NCBI GenBank assembly: GCA_030537915.1
Contig: JAUNUZ010000102.1
Coordinates: forward strand, 1 to 7,615
DNA from: Micrococcales bacterium
Lineage (GTDB): Bacteria > Actinomycetota > Actinomycetes > Actinomycetales > Dermatophilaceae
Reading direction: 5' to 3'
Length of the DNA stretch: 7,615 nucleotides
Position 1 is the first letter of the stretch; each line of letters opens with the position of its first letter. Shown in pieces: positions 1 through 6,495 of this stretch. The translations under genes were made by a program, and so were the position numbers. The notes below the pieces were generated by a model. That model searched no databases and was not told the DNA's origin. It saw only the letters and a list, made by a program, of their open reading frames with translations.

Positions 1-1216
1 GCATCTGCTCGACGAGAATGGCCAGGGCCAGCTCGCCGCGGCCCTGCACCTCCCAGGTGTCGGGACGCTCGGTGGGCAGGACGCGCAGCGAGACGTTCCC
101 GATGAGCTCGCGCTCGAGGCGCTCCTTGACGAGGCGGGCCGTCACCTTCGCGCCGCGCACGCGGCCGACGAGCGGCGAGGTGTTCGTCCCGATCGTCATC
201 GAGATCGCGGGCTCGTCGACCGTGATGAGGGGCAGCGGTTGAGGGTTCTCCAAATCCGTGAGGGTCTCACCGATGGTGATGTCGGAGATGCCCGCGATGG
301 CGATGATGTCACCGGGGCCGGCCTTCTCCGCGGGCTTACGCTCGAGGCCCTCGGTGACGAGCAGCTCAGTGATCTTCACCGGCTTGCGACTGCCGTCGTG
401 ACGACACCACATGACCTGCTGGCCCTTACGAATCTCGCCATTGAAGACACGCAAGAGCGCGAGTCTCCCGAGGAAGTTGCTCGAGTCGAGGTTGGTGACA
501 TGGGCCTGCAGCGGCGCGCCCTCGGTGTAGGTCGGAGCCGGGATCGTCCCCATGATCGTCCTGAAGAGCGGCTCGAGATCGGGGCTGTCGGGCAGCGTCC
601 CGTCGGCCGGTGCCACCATCGAGGCGACGCCGCTCTTGGCGGACGCGTAGACAATGGGGAATTCGAGTTGGTCGCCGGCTGTGGCGGCATCGTCGAGCAG
701 GTCCATGAAGAGCTCATAGACCTCGTCGACGACCTCGGAGATCCTGCTGTCGGGGCGATCGACCTTGTTGATACACAGGACGACCGGCATCTTGGCGGTC
801 AGCGCCTTGCGCAGCACGAAGCGGGTCTGCGGCAGTGGCCCCTCGGAGGCGTCGACGAGAAGGACGACGCCGTCGACCATGCTCAGGCCACGCTCCACCT
901 CGCCGCCGAAGTCAGCGTGACCCGGGGTGTCGATGATGTTGATCGTGACGCCCGCCTCGAATCCCGCCGCACGGGCCGAGGGGCCGTTGTAGTGGATCGC
1001 CGTATTCTTGGCGAGGATCGTGATGCCCTTCTCGCGCTCGAGGTCGCCGGAGTCCATCGCGCGTTCGTTGACATGCTGGTGCTCGCCGAAGGCTCCGCCC
1101 TGCCAGAGCATCTTGTCGACGAGGGTGGTCTTGCCGTGGTCGACGTGGGCGACGATAGCGACATTGCGGATGTCACCACGCGTCGCGTTGGCTGCGTTCG
1201 GGGTCTGCGCGGGCAT
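1..1216 (-). CDS. typA: Translational GTPase TypA/BipA, N-terminal 405 residues (3' part outside window)
   Basis: TypA (BipA) is a ribosome-binding GTPase of the EF-G/LepA family, linked in other bacteria to stress and low-temperature growth and 50S assembly. The translation shows the complete G domain: P-loop AHVDHGKT at residues 23-30, switch I REKGIT at 61-66, DTPGHAD at 96-102 and NKVD at 150-153. An EF-Tu-like beta-barrel follows (about 220-310), then the start of the EF-G-like domain III, ending at an [13 protein letters not shown] stretch at the window edge. The family is usually 600-640 aa, so roughly 200-230 C-terminal residues, including the TypA-specific C-terminal domain, lie off the left side. 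The ATG at 1214-1216 is chosen because it gives the usual short leader before the P-loop and has GAGAGGA upstream. The Nudix gene ends 58 bp upstream on the same strand, so the two may be cotranscribed. The gene looks intact as far as it can be read. Confidence 0.97.
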   Translation of the reverse strand, partial: MPAQTPNAANATRGDIRNVAIVAHVDHGKTTLVDKMLWQGGAFGEHQHVNERAMDSGDLEREKGITILAKNTAIHYNGPSARAAGFEAGVTINIIDTPGHADFGGEVERGLSMVDGVVLLVDASEGPLPQTRFVLRKALTAKMPVVLCINKVDRPDSRISEVVDEVYELFMDLLDDAATAGDQLEFPIVYASAKSGVASMVAPADGTLPDSPDLEPLFRTIMGTIPAPTYTEGAPLQAHVTNLDSSNFLGRLALLRVFNGEIRKGQQVMWCRHDGSRKPVKITELLVTEGLERKPAEKAGPGDIIAIAGISDITIGETLTDLENPQPLPLITVDEPAISMTIGTNTSPLVGRVRGAKVTARLVKERLERELIGNVSLRVLPTERPDTWEVQGRGELALAILVEQM

Positions 1217-1224
1217 GATGGGAA

Positions 1225-1231
1225 TCCTCTC
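1225..1231 (-). promoter_or_regulatory. Ribosome binding site of typA
   Basis: On the minus strand GAGAGGA lies eight bases before the ATG of typA. Its AGAGG core is a reasonable Shine-Dalgarno match and supports the start at 1216. No TANNNT box sits at the leaderless position here, unlike for two other genes in the window. Confidence 0.55.
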
Positions 1232-1274
1232 ACCCCGGCGGGCGTCCCCTTGACTCAGCGGAATGCGGCAGGAG

Positions 1275-1706
1275 TCACCAGGACGTGGCGATGGCCTCGA
1301 TGATCGGTCGGTCCCCGACCAGCCAGTCGACATCACCGAGACGATCAGGCGATAACCACCGCAGCTCGTCGTGTTCCTCGCGTGGTGCGGGCTCGCCGTG
1401 GACGACCTGCGCCAGCCACACGGCGATCACGTGGCGCGGCGACAACTGCCACCTGCCATCCGGGAGTGGACCGGTCACGAACGACCCGAGCCGGATGCGC
1501 ACGTCGAGCTCCTCGTCGATCTCCCGGTGCGCGGCCTCCTGCCAAGTCTCCCCCGGTTCGACCTTGCCGCCGGGCAGCTCCCACTGCCCCGCAAGGGCGG
1601 GGGGCTCGGTCCGTCGGGCCGCCAACAGCCGCGTCGGTCGGAGGAGATCATCGACGATGGCGACGCCGACGACGTCGACCAGCCGGGGTGTCGGCGGGCT
1701 GCTCAT
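1275..1706 (-). CDS. MutT-type Nudix hydrolase
   Basis: A 143-aa protein with a complete Nudix box: G47-x5-E53-x7-R61-E62-I63-D64-E65-E66, ending L67-D68-V69. The family hydrolyses nucleoside diphosphates linked to another moiety. MutT-type members remove oxidised or otherwise non-canonical dNTPs in the cytoplasm. The opening VDVVGVAIVDD strand, the AARR...GQWELPGG segment and the WLSPDRL near the C-terminus are typical of the small MutT/CTP-pyrophosphohydrolase type, so a nucleotide-pool sanitising role is inferred; the substrate is not readable. The consensus glycine after the EE pair (EExGU) is Asp68. It lies outside the metal-binding glutamates, so activity is probably kept. The frame extends to an ATG at 1746-1748, but that adds 14 residues with no ribosome site; the ATG at 1704-1706 has GGGG a few bases upstream and fits family length. 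typA lies 58 bp downstream on the same strand, and a CBS gene diverges. Confidence 0.9.
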   Translation of the reverse strand: MSSPPTPRLVDVVGVAIVDDLLRPTRLLAARRTEPPALAGQWELPGGKVEPGETWQEAAHREIDEELDVRIRLGSFVTGPLPDGRWQLSPRHVIAVWLAQVVHGEPAPREEHDELRWLSPDRLGDVDWLVGDRPIIEAIATSW

Positions 1707-1795
1707 CGCCCCAGTCTGCTGGTAGATAACCCACCGCAGGAACTGCATTCGACAGCGAAACGCTCGGAGGACTGCGCAACCGCCTCGAAATTGAC

Positions 1796-1801
1796 TAACG
1801 T
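1796..1801 (+). promoter_or_regulatory. -10 box of a probable leaderless promoter for the CBS gene
   Basis: TAACGT fits the actinobacterial TANNNT -10 pattern. Its last base is followed by exactly six bases and then the ATG at 1808, which places the start codon at +1 if the box occupies -12 to -7. No Shine-Dalgarno sequence precedes the ATG. No clear -35 is visible 17-18 bases upstream. Leaderless initiation is inferred; the match and spacing are seen directly. Confidence 0.6.
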
Positions 1802-1807
1802 TGCGCC

Positions 1808-2239
1808 ATGAAGATCGCCGACGTCATGCGCAGCCGGGGCACCACGCAGGTGATCACCGTGGCGCCCACCGACACCGTCACTCATCTGCTCGCGGTTCTC
1901 GCCGAGCATCGAATCGGGGCGGTCGTCGTCAGCCCCGACGGGCGCAAGGTCGAGGGGATCGTCAGCGAGCGCGACATCGTGCGCCGACTGCACGACCGGG
2001 GCGCGAGCGTCCTGGACGCTCCGGTGAGTGAGGTGATGACGACAGAGGTTCGCACCTGCACCGCCGAGACGCGGATCCCTCAGGTTGCTGCCCTCATGAC
2101 CGAGCACCGCATCCGACACCTGCCGGTGCTGCAGGGCGAGGACCTTTACTCGATCGTCAGCATTGGTGACGTCGTGAAGTTCCGGATGGATCAGCTCCAA
2201 GCCGAGCGCGACCATCTCGAGAGCTACATCACCCAATAG
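1808..2239 (+). CDS. Twin CBS-domain protein
   Basis: A 143-aa soluble protein made almost only of two CBS domains (about residues 1-60 and 72-126), a Bateman module. Each has the usual ending with a Ser/Thr-x-x-Asp ribose-phosphate contact: GIVSERD with S53/D56 and SIVSIGD with S118/D121. Paired CBS domains commonly bind AMP, ATP, SAM or NADH-type ligands. A charged helical tail, MDQLQAERDHLESYITQ, closes the protein, as in many stand-alone CBS proteins of this length. Size and layout resemble Mycobacterium tuberculosis Hrp1 (Rv2626c, also 143 aa), but the sequence is not close enough to claim the same role. There is no attached catalytic domain, so it probably acts as a ligand sensor or binds a partner not encoded next to it. 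It diverges from the Nudix gene, has its own leaderless-type promoter and is followed by a strong hairpin, so it is probably monocistronic. Confidence 0.9.
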   Translation: MKIADVMRSRGTTQVITVAPTDTVTHLLAVLAEHRIGAVVVSPDGRKVEGIVSERDIVRRLHDRGASVLDAPVSEVMTTEVRTCTAETRIPQVAALMTEHRIRHLPVLQGEDLYSIVSIGDVVKFRMDQLQAERDHLESYITQ

Positions 2240-2285
2240 GCCGACGCTGCGCGGACTCGGTCCAGGACCTCGGGTCGGGCGCTGG

Positions 2286-2329
2286 CAGCGGGCGGCGGCC
2301 CCTCCTCCGCCGCCCGCTGGATTCCTTAT
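2286..2329 (+). terminator. Strong hairpin terminator after the CBS gene
   Basis: CAGCGGGCGGCGG (2286-2298) and CCGCCGCCCGCTG (2307-2319) form a perfect 13-bp, almost all-GC stem around the eight-base loop CCCCTCCT. The following ATTCCTTAT is only partly T-rich, as is common in high-GC genomes. It begins 46 bases after the CBS stop codon and precedes alaA by about 125 bases, which suggests alaA is transcribed separately. The opposite strand has no T-rich tail. Confidence 0.8.
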
Positions 2330-2454
2330 CGACGCAGGTCGGGCCAACAAGAGAAGATTTCCGATAGCATCGTCGGGAGGGTAGCGCAGACCGCGTACCG
2401 GCCCTGCGGCGAAACGTCGGTGAACGACGGGGCGGCGAATGTGATCATTGAGCT

Positions 2455-3669
2455 ATGCGCCCGATCACCCAGTCCCGCAAGCTCGCCGACGTCCACTATG
2501 CGATCCGCGGACCGGTGCCGGCCGAGGCCAAGCGCATGGAGGACGAGGGCCACCGGATCATCAAGCTCAACATCGGCAATCCGGCCCCCTTCGGATTCGA
2601 GGCGCCGGACGAGATCCTCGTCGACTACAAGGCGAACCTCAGCGAAGCGACCGGCTACTCGGACAGCAAAGGGCTGATCTCGGCGCGGCGCGCCGTCGTC
2701 CAACACTACGAGGAGCGCGGGGTCGGCGGACTCGACGTCGAATACGTGTGGCTCGGCAACGGGGTGAGCGAGCTCATCACGATGACGATGCAGGCGCTCC
2801 TCAACAATGGCGACGAGGTGCTCATCCCCGCCCCCGACTACCCCTTGTGGACGGCGTCGGTGGCCCTGTCCGGCGGTCGGCCCGTGCACTATCGCTGCGC
2901 GGAGGACGCGGACTGGGAGCCCGACATCGAGGACATCCGCGCCAAGATCACGTCCTGCACGCGGGCGATCGTCGTCATCAACCCGAACAATCCGACCGGT
3001 GCCGTCTATGGGCCGCACGTCCTGCAACAGATCGTGGACCTAGCGCGCGAGCACGGGTTGATCCTGCTCGCGGACGAGATCTACGACAAGGTCCTCTACG
3101 ACGGCGCGGTCCATCACCCGCTGGCGAGCTTTGCTCCCGACCTACTGTGCCTGACGTACAACGGCCTGTCGAAGAACTACCGGTGCGCCGGCCTGCGCAG
3201 CGCCTGGCTCGTTGTCTCGGGTCCAAAGCTGCACGCCCTCGACTACCTTGACGGCATCGCGATGCTTGCGAACATGCGCCTATGCGCCAACCACCCGGCG
3301 CAGCACGTCATCGCGACCGCTCTGGGTGGTCGTCAGAGCATCGACGAACTCGTGATGCCCGGCGGCCGCCTCTTCGCCCAGCGCGACCTCGCGGTCAAGC
3401 TGCTCAACGACATCCCCGGGGTCTCGACGACCACGCCGAAAGGCGCCTTCTACGCGTTCGCGCGGCTCGACCCCCAGACGTACCGGATCGAGGACGACGA
3501 GCAGTTCGTCCTCGACCTCCTCCGGGAGGAGAAGCTACTCGTCGTCCAGGGCACCGGCCTCAACTGGCCGACGCCGGACCACTTCCGGATCGTCACGCTC
3601 CCGCACGTCGATGTCCTCGAAGAAGCGATGTTCCGGCTCGATCGATACCTCGCCAAGCGGCGTGCTTGA
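2455..3669 (+). CDS. alaA: Alanine aminotransferase-type PLP enzyme (AlaA-like)
   Basis: A 404-aa fold-type I (class I/II) aminotransferase, close in length and sequence throughout to E. coli AlaA and to its mycobacterial counterpart. The family moves an amino group between glutamate and pyruvate to make alanine. Visible landmarks: N-terminal IRGP and LNIGNPAPFGFEAPDEIL, GNGVSELI, PAPDYPLWTA, INPNNPTGAVYG (N179 contacts the cofactor in the family), ADEIYDK, the Schiff-base lysine K240 in GLSKNYR, MRLCANHPAQH, and R378 in DHFRIVTLP, which binds the substrate carboxylate. The start at 2455 aligns with the AlaA N-terminus; starting lower would remove conserved sequence. No Shine-Dalgarno is visible. 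GATCAT at 2443-2448 sits where a leaderless -10 would be but has G instead of T at its first base; TAGCAT at 2365-2370 is another candidate. In SKNYRCAG, E. coli has SKTYRVAG, a mild change beside the active-site lysine. Confidence 0.95.
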   Translation: MRPITQSRKLADVHYAIRGPVPAEAKRMEDEGHRIIKLNIGNPAPFGFEAPDEILVDYKANLSEATGYSDSKGLISARRAVVQHYEERGVGGLDVEYVWLGNGVSELITMTMQALLNNGDEVLIPAPDYPLWTASVALSGGRPVHYRCAEDADWEPDIEDIRAKITSCTRAIVVINPNNPTGAVYGPHVLQQIVDLAREHGLILLADEIYDKVLYDGAVHHPLASFAPDLLCLTYNGLSKNYRCAGLRSAWLVVSGPKLHALDYLDGIAMLANMRLCANHPAQHVIATALGGRQSIDELVMPGGRLFAQRDLAVKLLNDIPGVSTTTPKGAFYAFARLDPQTYRIEDDEQFVLDLLREEKLLVVQGTGLNWPTPDHFRIVTLPHVDVLEEAMFRLDRYLAKRRA

Positions 3670-3748
3670 GTTCGACACGCAGCCAGATCAATTCGACTCC
3701 TCGAAGATACGGGTGACATGTCGAGTGGCTGAGGCGTGGCGCAGTCGG

Positions 3749-3754
3749 TAGTTT
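3749..3754 (+). promoter_or_regulatory. -10 box of a probable leaderless promoter for the amidotransferase gene
   Basis: TAGTTT fits TANNNT and is followed by exactly six bases before the GTG at 3761, the same geometry as at the CBS gene. This supports GTG as both transcription and translation start. No Shine-Dalgarno or convincing -35 is seen. Confidence 0.6.
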
Positions 3755-3760
3755 CGGTGG

Positions 3761-4474
3761 GTGCCCACCATCGCGCTGACCATCCAACCCGATGACGAGG
3801 CACCCCCGGCTCGCTTGGAAGCGTGGGCATGCGCGGAGGACGTCGTGCTCGACGTCGTGCGCCCCTACCTCGGCGAAGCGCTACCTGGGTCCGCCGCGGC
3901 GCACCATGGTCTCATCGTGCTCGGGGGCCACATGGGCTCCTACGACGACGCGCGCTACCCCTGGCTCGGGGCCACGAAACGGCTCATCGCCGAGGCGATC
4001 GAACGCGAGCAGCCCTTCCTTGGTGTCTGCCTGGGGCATCAGCTCGCCGCGGTGGCGCTCGGTGGGGTGGTGGCGCTACGACCAGAGGGGCCGGCACGCG
4101 GGATGGTCCACGTCCTGCCTACCCCGGAGGTATTCGAGGACTTGGTGTTCTCGGCCCTCCCGGTCGGCAGCCAGACGCTGCAATGGAACAACGATGTCGT
4201 CACCGAGCTGCCTACGGGCGCCACGACCTTGACGACGGATGTACAGGGCCACCCGCAGACGGTGCGCTTCGGACCCCGCGCGTGGGGCGTGCAATGCCAC
4301 CCGGAGGCGACGCTCGAGGTCGTCGACACGTGGATCGAGTCCGAGGGCACGAGCCCCGCGGGGGTGCACGACCTCGACCGTCTGCGGGCAGAGGTGCACA
4401 ACGGCCTGCCCCTCATGGCGACACAGTGGTCTGCGTCGATCCGCCGTTTCTTCGGGCTCGTGCAGCAGCCCTGA
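3761..4474 (+). CDS. Stand-alone class I glutamine amidotransferase (GMP-synthase-like GATase1)
   Basis: A 237-aa protein with the full class I (triad) glutaminase signature: the nucleophile C90 in LGVCLGHQ, and H180 and E182 in WGVQCHPE. The oxyanion-region glycines lie in LIVLGGHMGSYDD (51-63). In the family, glutamine is hydrolysed and ammonia is passed to a synthetase domain or used on a bound substrate. Here no synthetase is fused or adjacent, as in the GMP-synthase-like free-standing group that also contains gamma-glutamyl hydrolases, so the acceptor or substrate cannot be named. About 45 residues follow the catalytic Glu, ending in a basic/aromatic segment (WSASIRRFFGL). The GTG start is supported by the TAGTTT box at the leaderless position; the first residues PTIALTIQPD form the expected first strand. 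It is 91 bp downstream of alaA on the same strand but seems to have its own promoter. It converges with the lyase gene. Confidence 0.88.
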   Translation: MPTIALTIQPDDEAPPARLEAWACAEDVVLDVVRPYLGEALPGSAAAHHGLIVLGGHMGSYDDARYPWLGATKRLIAEAIEREQPFLGVCLGHQLAAVALGGVVALRPEGPARGMVHVLPTPEVFEDLVFSALPVGSQTLQWNNDVVTELPTGATTLTTDVQGHPQTVRFGPRAWGVQCHPEATLEVVDTWIESEGTSPAGVHDLDRLRAEVHNGLPLMATQWSASIRRFFGLVQQP

Positions 4475-4483
4475 GGCAACCTG

Positions 4484-4537
4484 ATCGGGCTGCCGACCCG
4501 GCCGAAATAGCCCCGATTACGACGGGACTCCGGGTCG
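4484..4537. terminator. Possible hairpin terminator between convergent genes
   Basis: ATCGGGCT (4484-4491) pairs with AGCCCCGAT (4509-4517) with one bulged base, and within its loop GCCG/CGGC (4492-4495 with 4499-4502) forms a small second stem. A competing perfect 8-bp pair, CGACCCGG (4494-4501) with CCGGGTCG (4530-4537), overlaps it. The site lies 10-60 bases after the amidotransferase stop and 40-100 bases beyond the lyase stop on the other strand. Neither strand has a T tract, so function is inferred from position and symmetry only. Confidence 0.4.
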
Positions 4538-4579
4538 CTGACGAGCGCAGAGATGGTTTCGGGGATCGGCGCCGTGCGC

Positions 4580-6325
4580 TCAGCGCACCTTGAAGGTCGT
4601 CGTCGCGGTTCCCTTGGACCACCGAATGCGCAGCTCCCAGTTGGGCACCCGCTGTCCGGGCGCGGGGAAGTTCCAGCCCGCGACGGGCCGGGTCGACCCG
4701 CGTAGCGCCGAGGCGAGTTTCGCTGTCGTCGTGATCTCCAGCGTCCTACGGTCGGCTCGCTTGAAACGCAGGACCCGGCCGTTCTTGGACGTGGACACGA
4801 GCTTCCACTGCGGGTCCAGGTGCCACACCTGGTCGGCAGCTCCGCTCCCCCGGAAGGCGTCCCGCACCGTGAGGGTGCGCTGGGCGTGGTTGACGGTCAC
4901 GCCGCGGGAGTGCGACCGACCGAAGACGCTGTCGGTCACGACCCAGGCATGCAGTCCGCTCCGCACCTTGGAGCTGTGCAGCCTCATCGAGGCGGCCCGC
5001 AGCGGGCGCCCCGCCGGGATCGCGACATTTGCCGAAGTTGGCGTGCGGGAGTACTTGGCGTAGGGACTCGACGGGTCGTAGCTGTGGAAGCCGGACCCGA
5101 CCAGAATCCGTGAGCCCGCGGCGGACCACGTGACCTGGCCCTGGTCAGGATGCCCGTGGGCCCGTCGAGGCGGGCCATAACGCAGCGAGTAGTACGTGGT
5201 CGCCGGGTCCTTCCACGACCACCGCCCCACGACGAGGCCGGCCTGGTCGTCCCGGAAAACCCCGCGATCGGTCCGCTGGGGTGCGGGCGAGCCGCCACTG
5301 ATCTTGGAGTCGCCGATCTGCACGACGCCACCGTCTGGCTCGGTCACCCACTGCGCGACGTTCGCGGCCCGCGCGACCGTGGCGCGGATGGTGGCCACCA
5401 CCGGATCGTTCGGGTCGAGCGCCTGCAGGGTGTTCGCGGCCGCCGCCCACAGGTCTCGGTTGATGCCCTGATACGCGGCCGACTGCTCCCACGAGGTGCC
5501 CCGCGCGGTGAAGGCCATCCCGGCCTCGGCGCGGATGCGCGCCCGCGCCGAGGTCATCCACGTCCGGCGATTGAGCAGCTGACCTGCCTCGACGACACGC
5601 AGGTTGGCCATGAGCCCGTGATTGTGGACCTCATAGCGCGGGGGCCCGTAGTAGCGGGGACCGAATTGCACGGCGACCTCGCGCTCCATGGGTTTGACGA
5701 GTCGAGCGTCCTGAGTCATGGCATAGAGACAGTTGAGGGTCTCGAGGCGACGCAGCGAGGAACCTTCGTCCCAGCCGCGCACCCCGCGACCGGAGTCCGG
5801 GTTGACGCGGTAGAAGGTGACGATCTCCCCCAGGAGGGCGTCCTTGGCGACGTTCTGGTTGTCCTCGACGGCTCGGCGCACCAGCGGCGCGATCCACCGA
5901 AAGCTGTAGAGGTTGAGTTGCCACGTGGGATCGCGGTGGATGGGGCTGCCCCAGAACGCCTGGCCGAGCGTTCCGAGGGTGAAGGCCTTGGCCGGCGGCA
6001 GGGTGACCGCGATGCGTGCACCATCAACGACCGGATCAGCCGCGCTGGGCGTGCACGTGTGGCTCCGACTCGTCGTCCCTGGCATTGCGCCGGGCAGCGT
6101 GTTGGGCGCCGGCGGCTTCGCGGCTCCGCGACGGGCCGGCGAGAGCGGTTCGATCGGCACGACCGGGACGAAAGGTTCGACATCGGGCTCTGGCGGCACG
6201 GGCAGCACGTGCGTCGTCCCCGCAGGTCCTGGCGTGCCCACGACAGCGGGCGCTGCGAGTGAGGCGGTTGGCAGGAGCAGCCCCGCGACAGTCGCGAGTG
6301 CTAGCGCCAGGGGGAGGGTCTGCAT
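4580..6325 (-). CDS. Secreted heparinase II/III-like polysaccharide lyase
   Basis: A 581-aa exported protein. Residues 1-24 form a signal peptide (LPLALALATVAGLLLPTASLA, cut probably after A24), unusual in having no Lys or Arg before the hydrophobic core. Residues 25-75 form a Pro-rich, probably disordered stretch (PVPPEPDVEPFVP). An alpha/alpha-toroid-like region follows, with HNHG at 234-237 and SWEQSAAYQG around Y285. The C-terminal beta-sandwich begins with AHGHPDQGQVTW (H390, H392, D394), the motif region of heparinase II/III-type lyases. By family analogy N235/H236, Y285 and H390 or H392 are the candidate catalytic and neutralising residues for beta-elimination of a uronic-acid polysaccharide. 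The substrate is not readable, and no transporter, glycosidase or uronate gene lies nearby. No in-frame ATG, GTG or TTG exists between the preceding stop and the ATG at 6323-6325, so the start is firm. There is no cell-wall sorting motif, so release into the medium is likely. Confidence 0.82.
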   Translation of the reverse strand: MQTLPLALALATVAGLLLPTASLAAPAVVGTPGPAGTTHVLPVPPEPDVEPFVPVVPIEPLSPARRGAAKPPAPNTLPGAMPGTTSRSHTCTPSAADPVVDGARIAVTLPPAKAFTLGTLGQAFWGSPIHRDPTWQLNLYSFRWIAPLVRRAVEDNQNVAKDALLGEIVTFYRVNPDSGRGVRGWDEGSSLRRLETLNCLYAMTQDARLVKPMEREVAVQFGPRYYGPPRYEVHNHGLMANLRVVEAGQLLNRRTWMTSARARIRAEAGMAFTARGTSWEQSAAYQGINRDLWAAAANTLQALDPNDPVVATIRATVARAANVAQWVTEPDGGVVQIGDSKISGGSPAPQRTDRGVFRDDQAGLVVGRWSWKDPATTYYSLRYGPPRRAHGHPDQGQVTWSAAGSRILVGSGFHSYDPSSPYAKYSRTPTSANVAIPAGRPLRAASMRLHSSKVRSGLHAWVVTDSVFGRSHSRGVTVNHAQRTLTVRDAFRGSGAADQVWHLDPQWKLVSTSKNGRVLRFKRADRRTLEITTTAKLASALRGSTRPVAGWNFPAPGQRVPNWELRIRWSKGTATTTFKVR

Positions 6326-6332
6326 GGCGATC

Positions 6333-6402
6333 CGGATCCCTTGAGCTCGGGGACGTTACTCCCCTGCTCTTCGGCTCAAGGTGGCTGCCGCTGAGGGATC
6401 CG
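6333..6402. repeat. Nested inverted repeats around the lyase promoter
   Basis: Three perfect inverted repeats overlap here. They are CGGATCCCT (6333-6341) with AGGGATCCG (6394-6402), CCTTGAGC (6339-6346) with GCTCAAGG (6374-6381), and GGGGA (6349-6353) with TCCCC (6360-6364). The first two share bases 6339-6341, so as RNA they could not form together. As DNA, the 8-bp arms cover the candidate -35 and the predicted transcription start, and the 5-bp pair flanks the -10, as operators often do. They may also form a weak terminator for the upstream reductase gene. The rest of the 6326-6495 gap holds no gene that I can see. Confidence 0.6.
6353..6379 (-). promoter_or_regulatory. Candidate promoter of the lyase gene
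   Basis: On the minus strand TTGAGC (6379-6374) and TAACGT (6358-6353) form a candidate -35/-10 pair with a short 15-base spacer. Transcription would start near 6346 and give a leader of about 21 bases containing AAGGGA, a weak ribosome site 11 bases before the ATG. TAACGT is the same -10 hexamer as at the CBS gene. Both boxes lie inside inverted repeats. Confidence 0.4.
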
Positions 6403-6495
6403 CCGGCTTGCGTCGGCGAACGGGCCGCTGCTGGCCGAGCTGACAGGCGCCTACACGCTGACTGTGAACTCGACCGCGTCATGTCACCGATCTAC

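Noticed and set aside
239..1303. 354-codon plus-strand ORF
   Set aside because: It lies entirely antisense to typA, whose translation has all GTPase motifs. The long open frame follows from high-GC codon use, and the protein has no recognisable domain.
2326..3027. 233-codon minus-strand ORF
   Set aside because: It overlaps alaA in antisense and also runs beside the CBS terminator. It has no family resemblance.
3692..3705. TTCGA-CTCC-TCGAA hairpin and nearby GTTCGA, considered as an alaA terminator or LexA box
   Set aside because: The stem is only 5 bp with no T tract, and the half-sites do not have SOS-box spacing.
3733..3750. tRNA-like D-arm sequence (GGCGTGGCGCAGTCGGTAG)
   Set aside because: It resembles the 5' part of a tRNA, but there is no anticodon arm, T arm or acceptor match downstream, and the region runs straight into the amidotransferase promoter and start. 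It is probably chance.
4574..4588. GTGCGC-TCA-GCGCAC palindrome at the lyase stop codon
   Set aside because: It is a short 6-bp stem with a 3-base loop inside the gene end and no tail. Chance is likely in GC-rich DNA.
5150..6262. 370-codon plus-strand ORF
   Set aside because: It is antisense to the lyase gene. Its composition is Arg/Gly/Asp-rich without domains or a ribosome site, as expected of a shadow frame.
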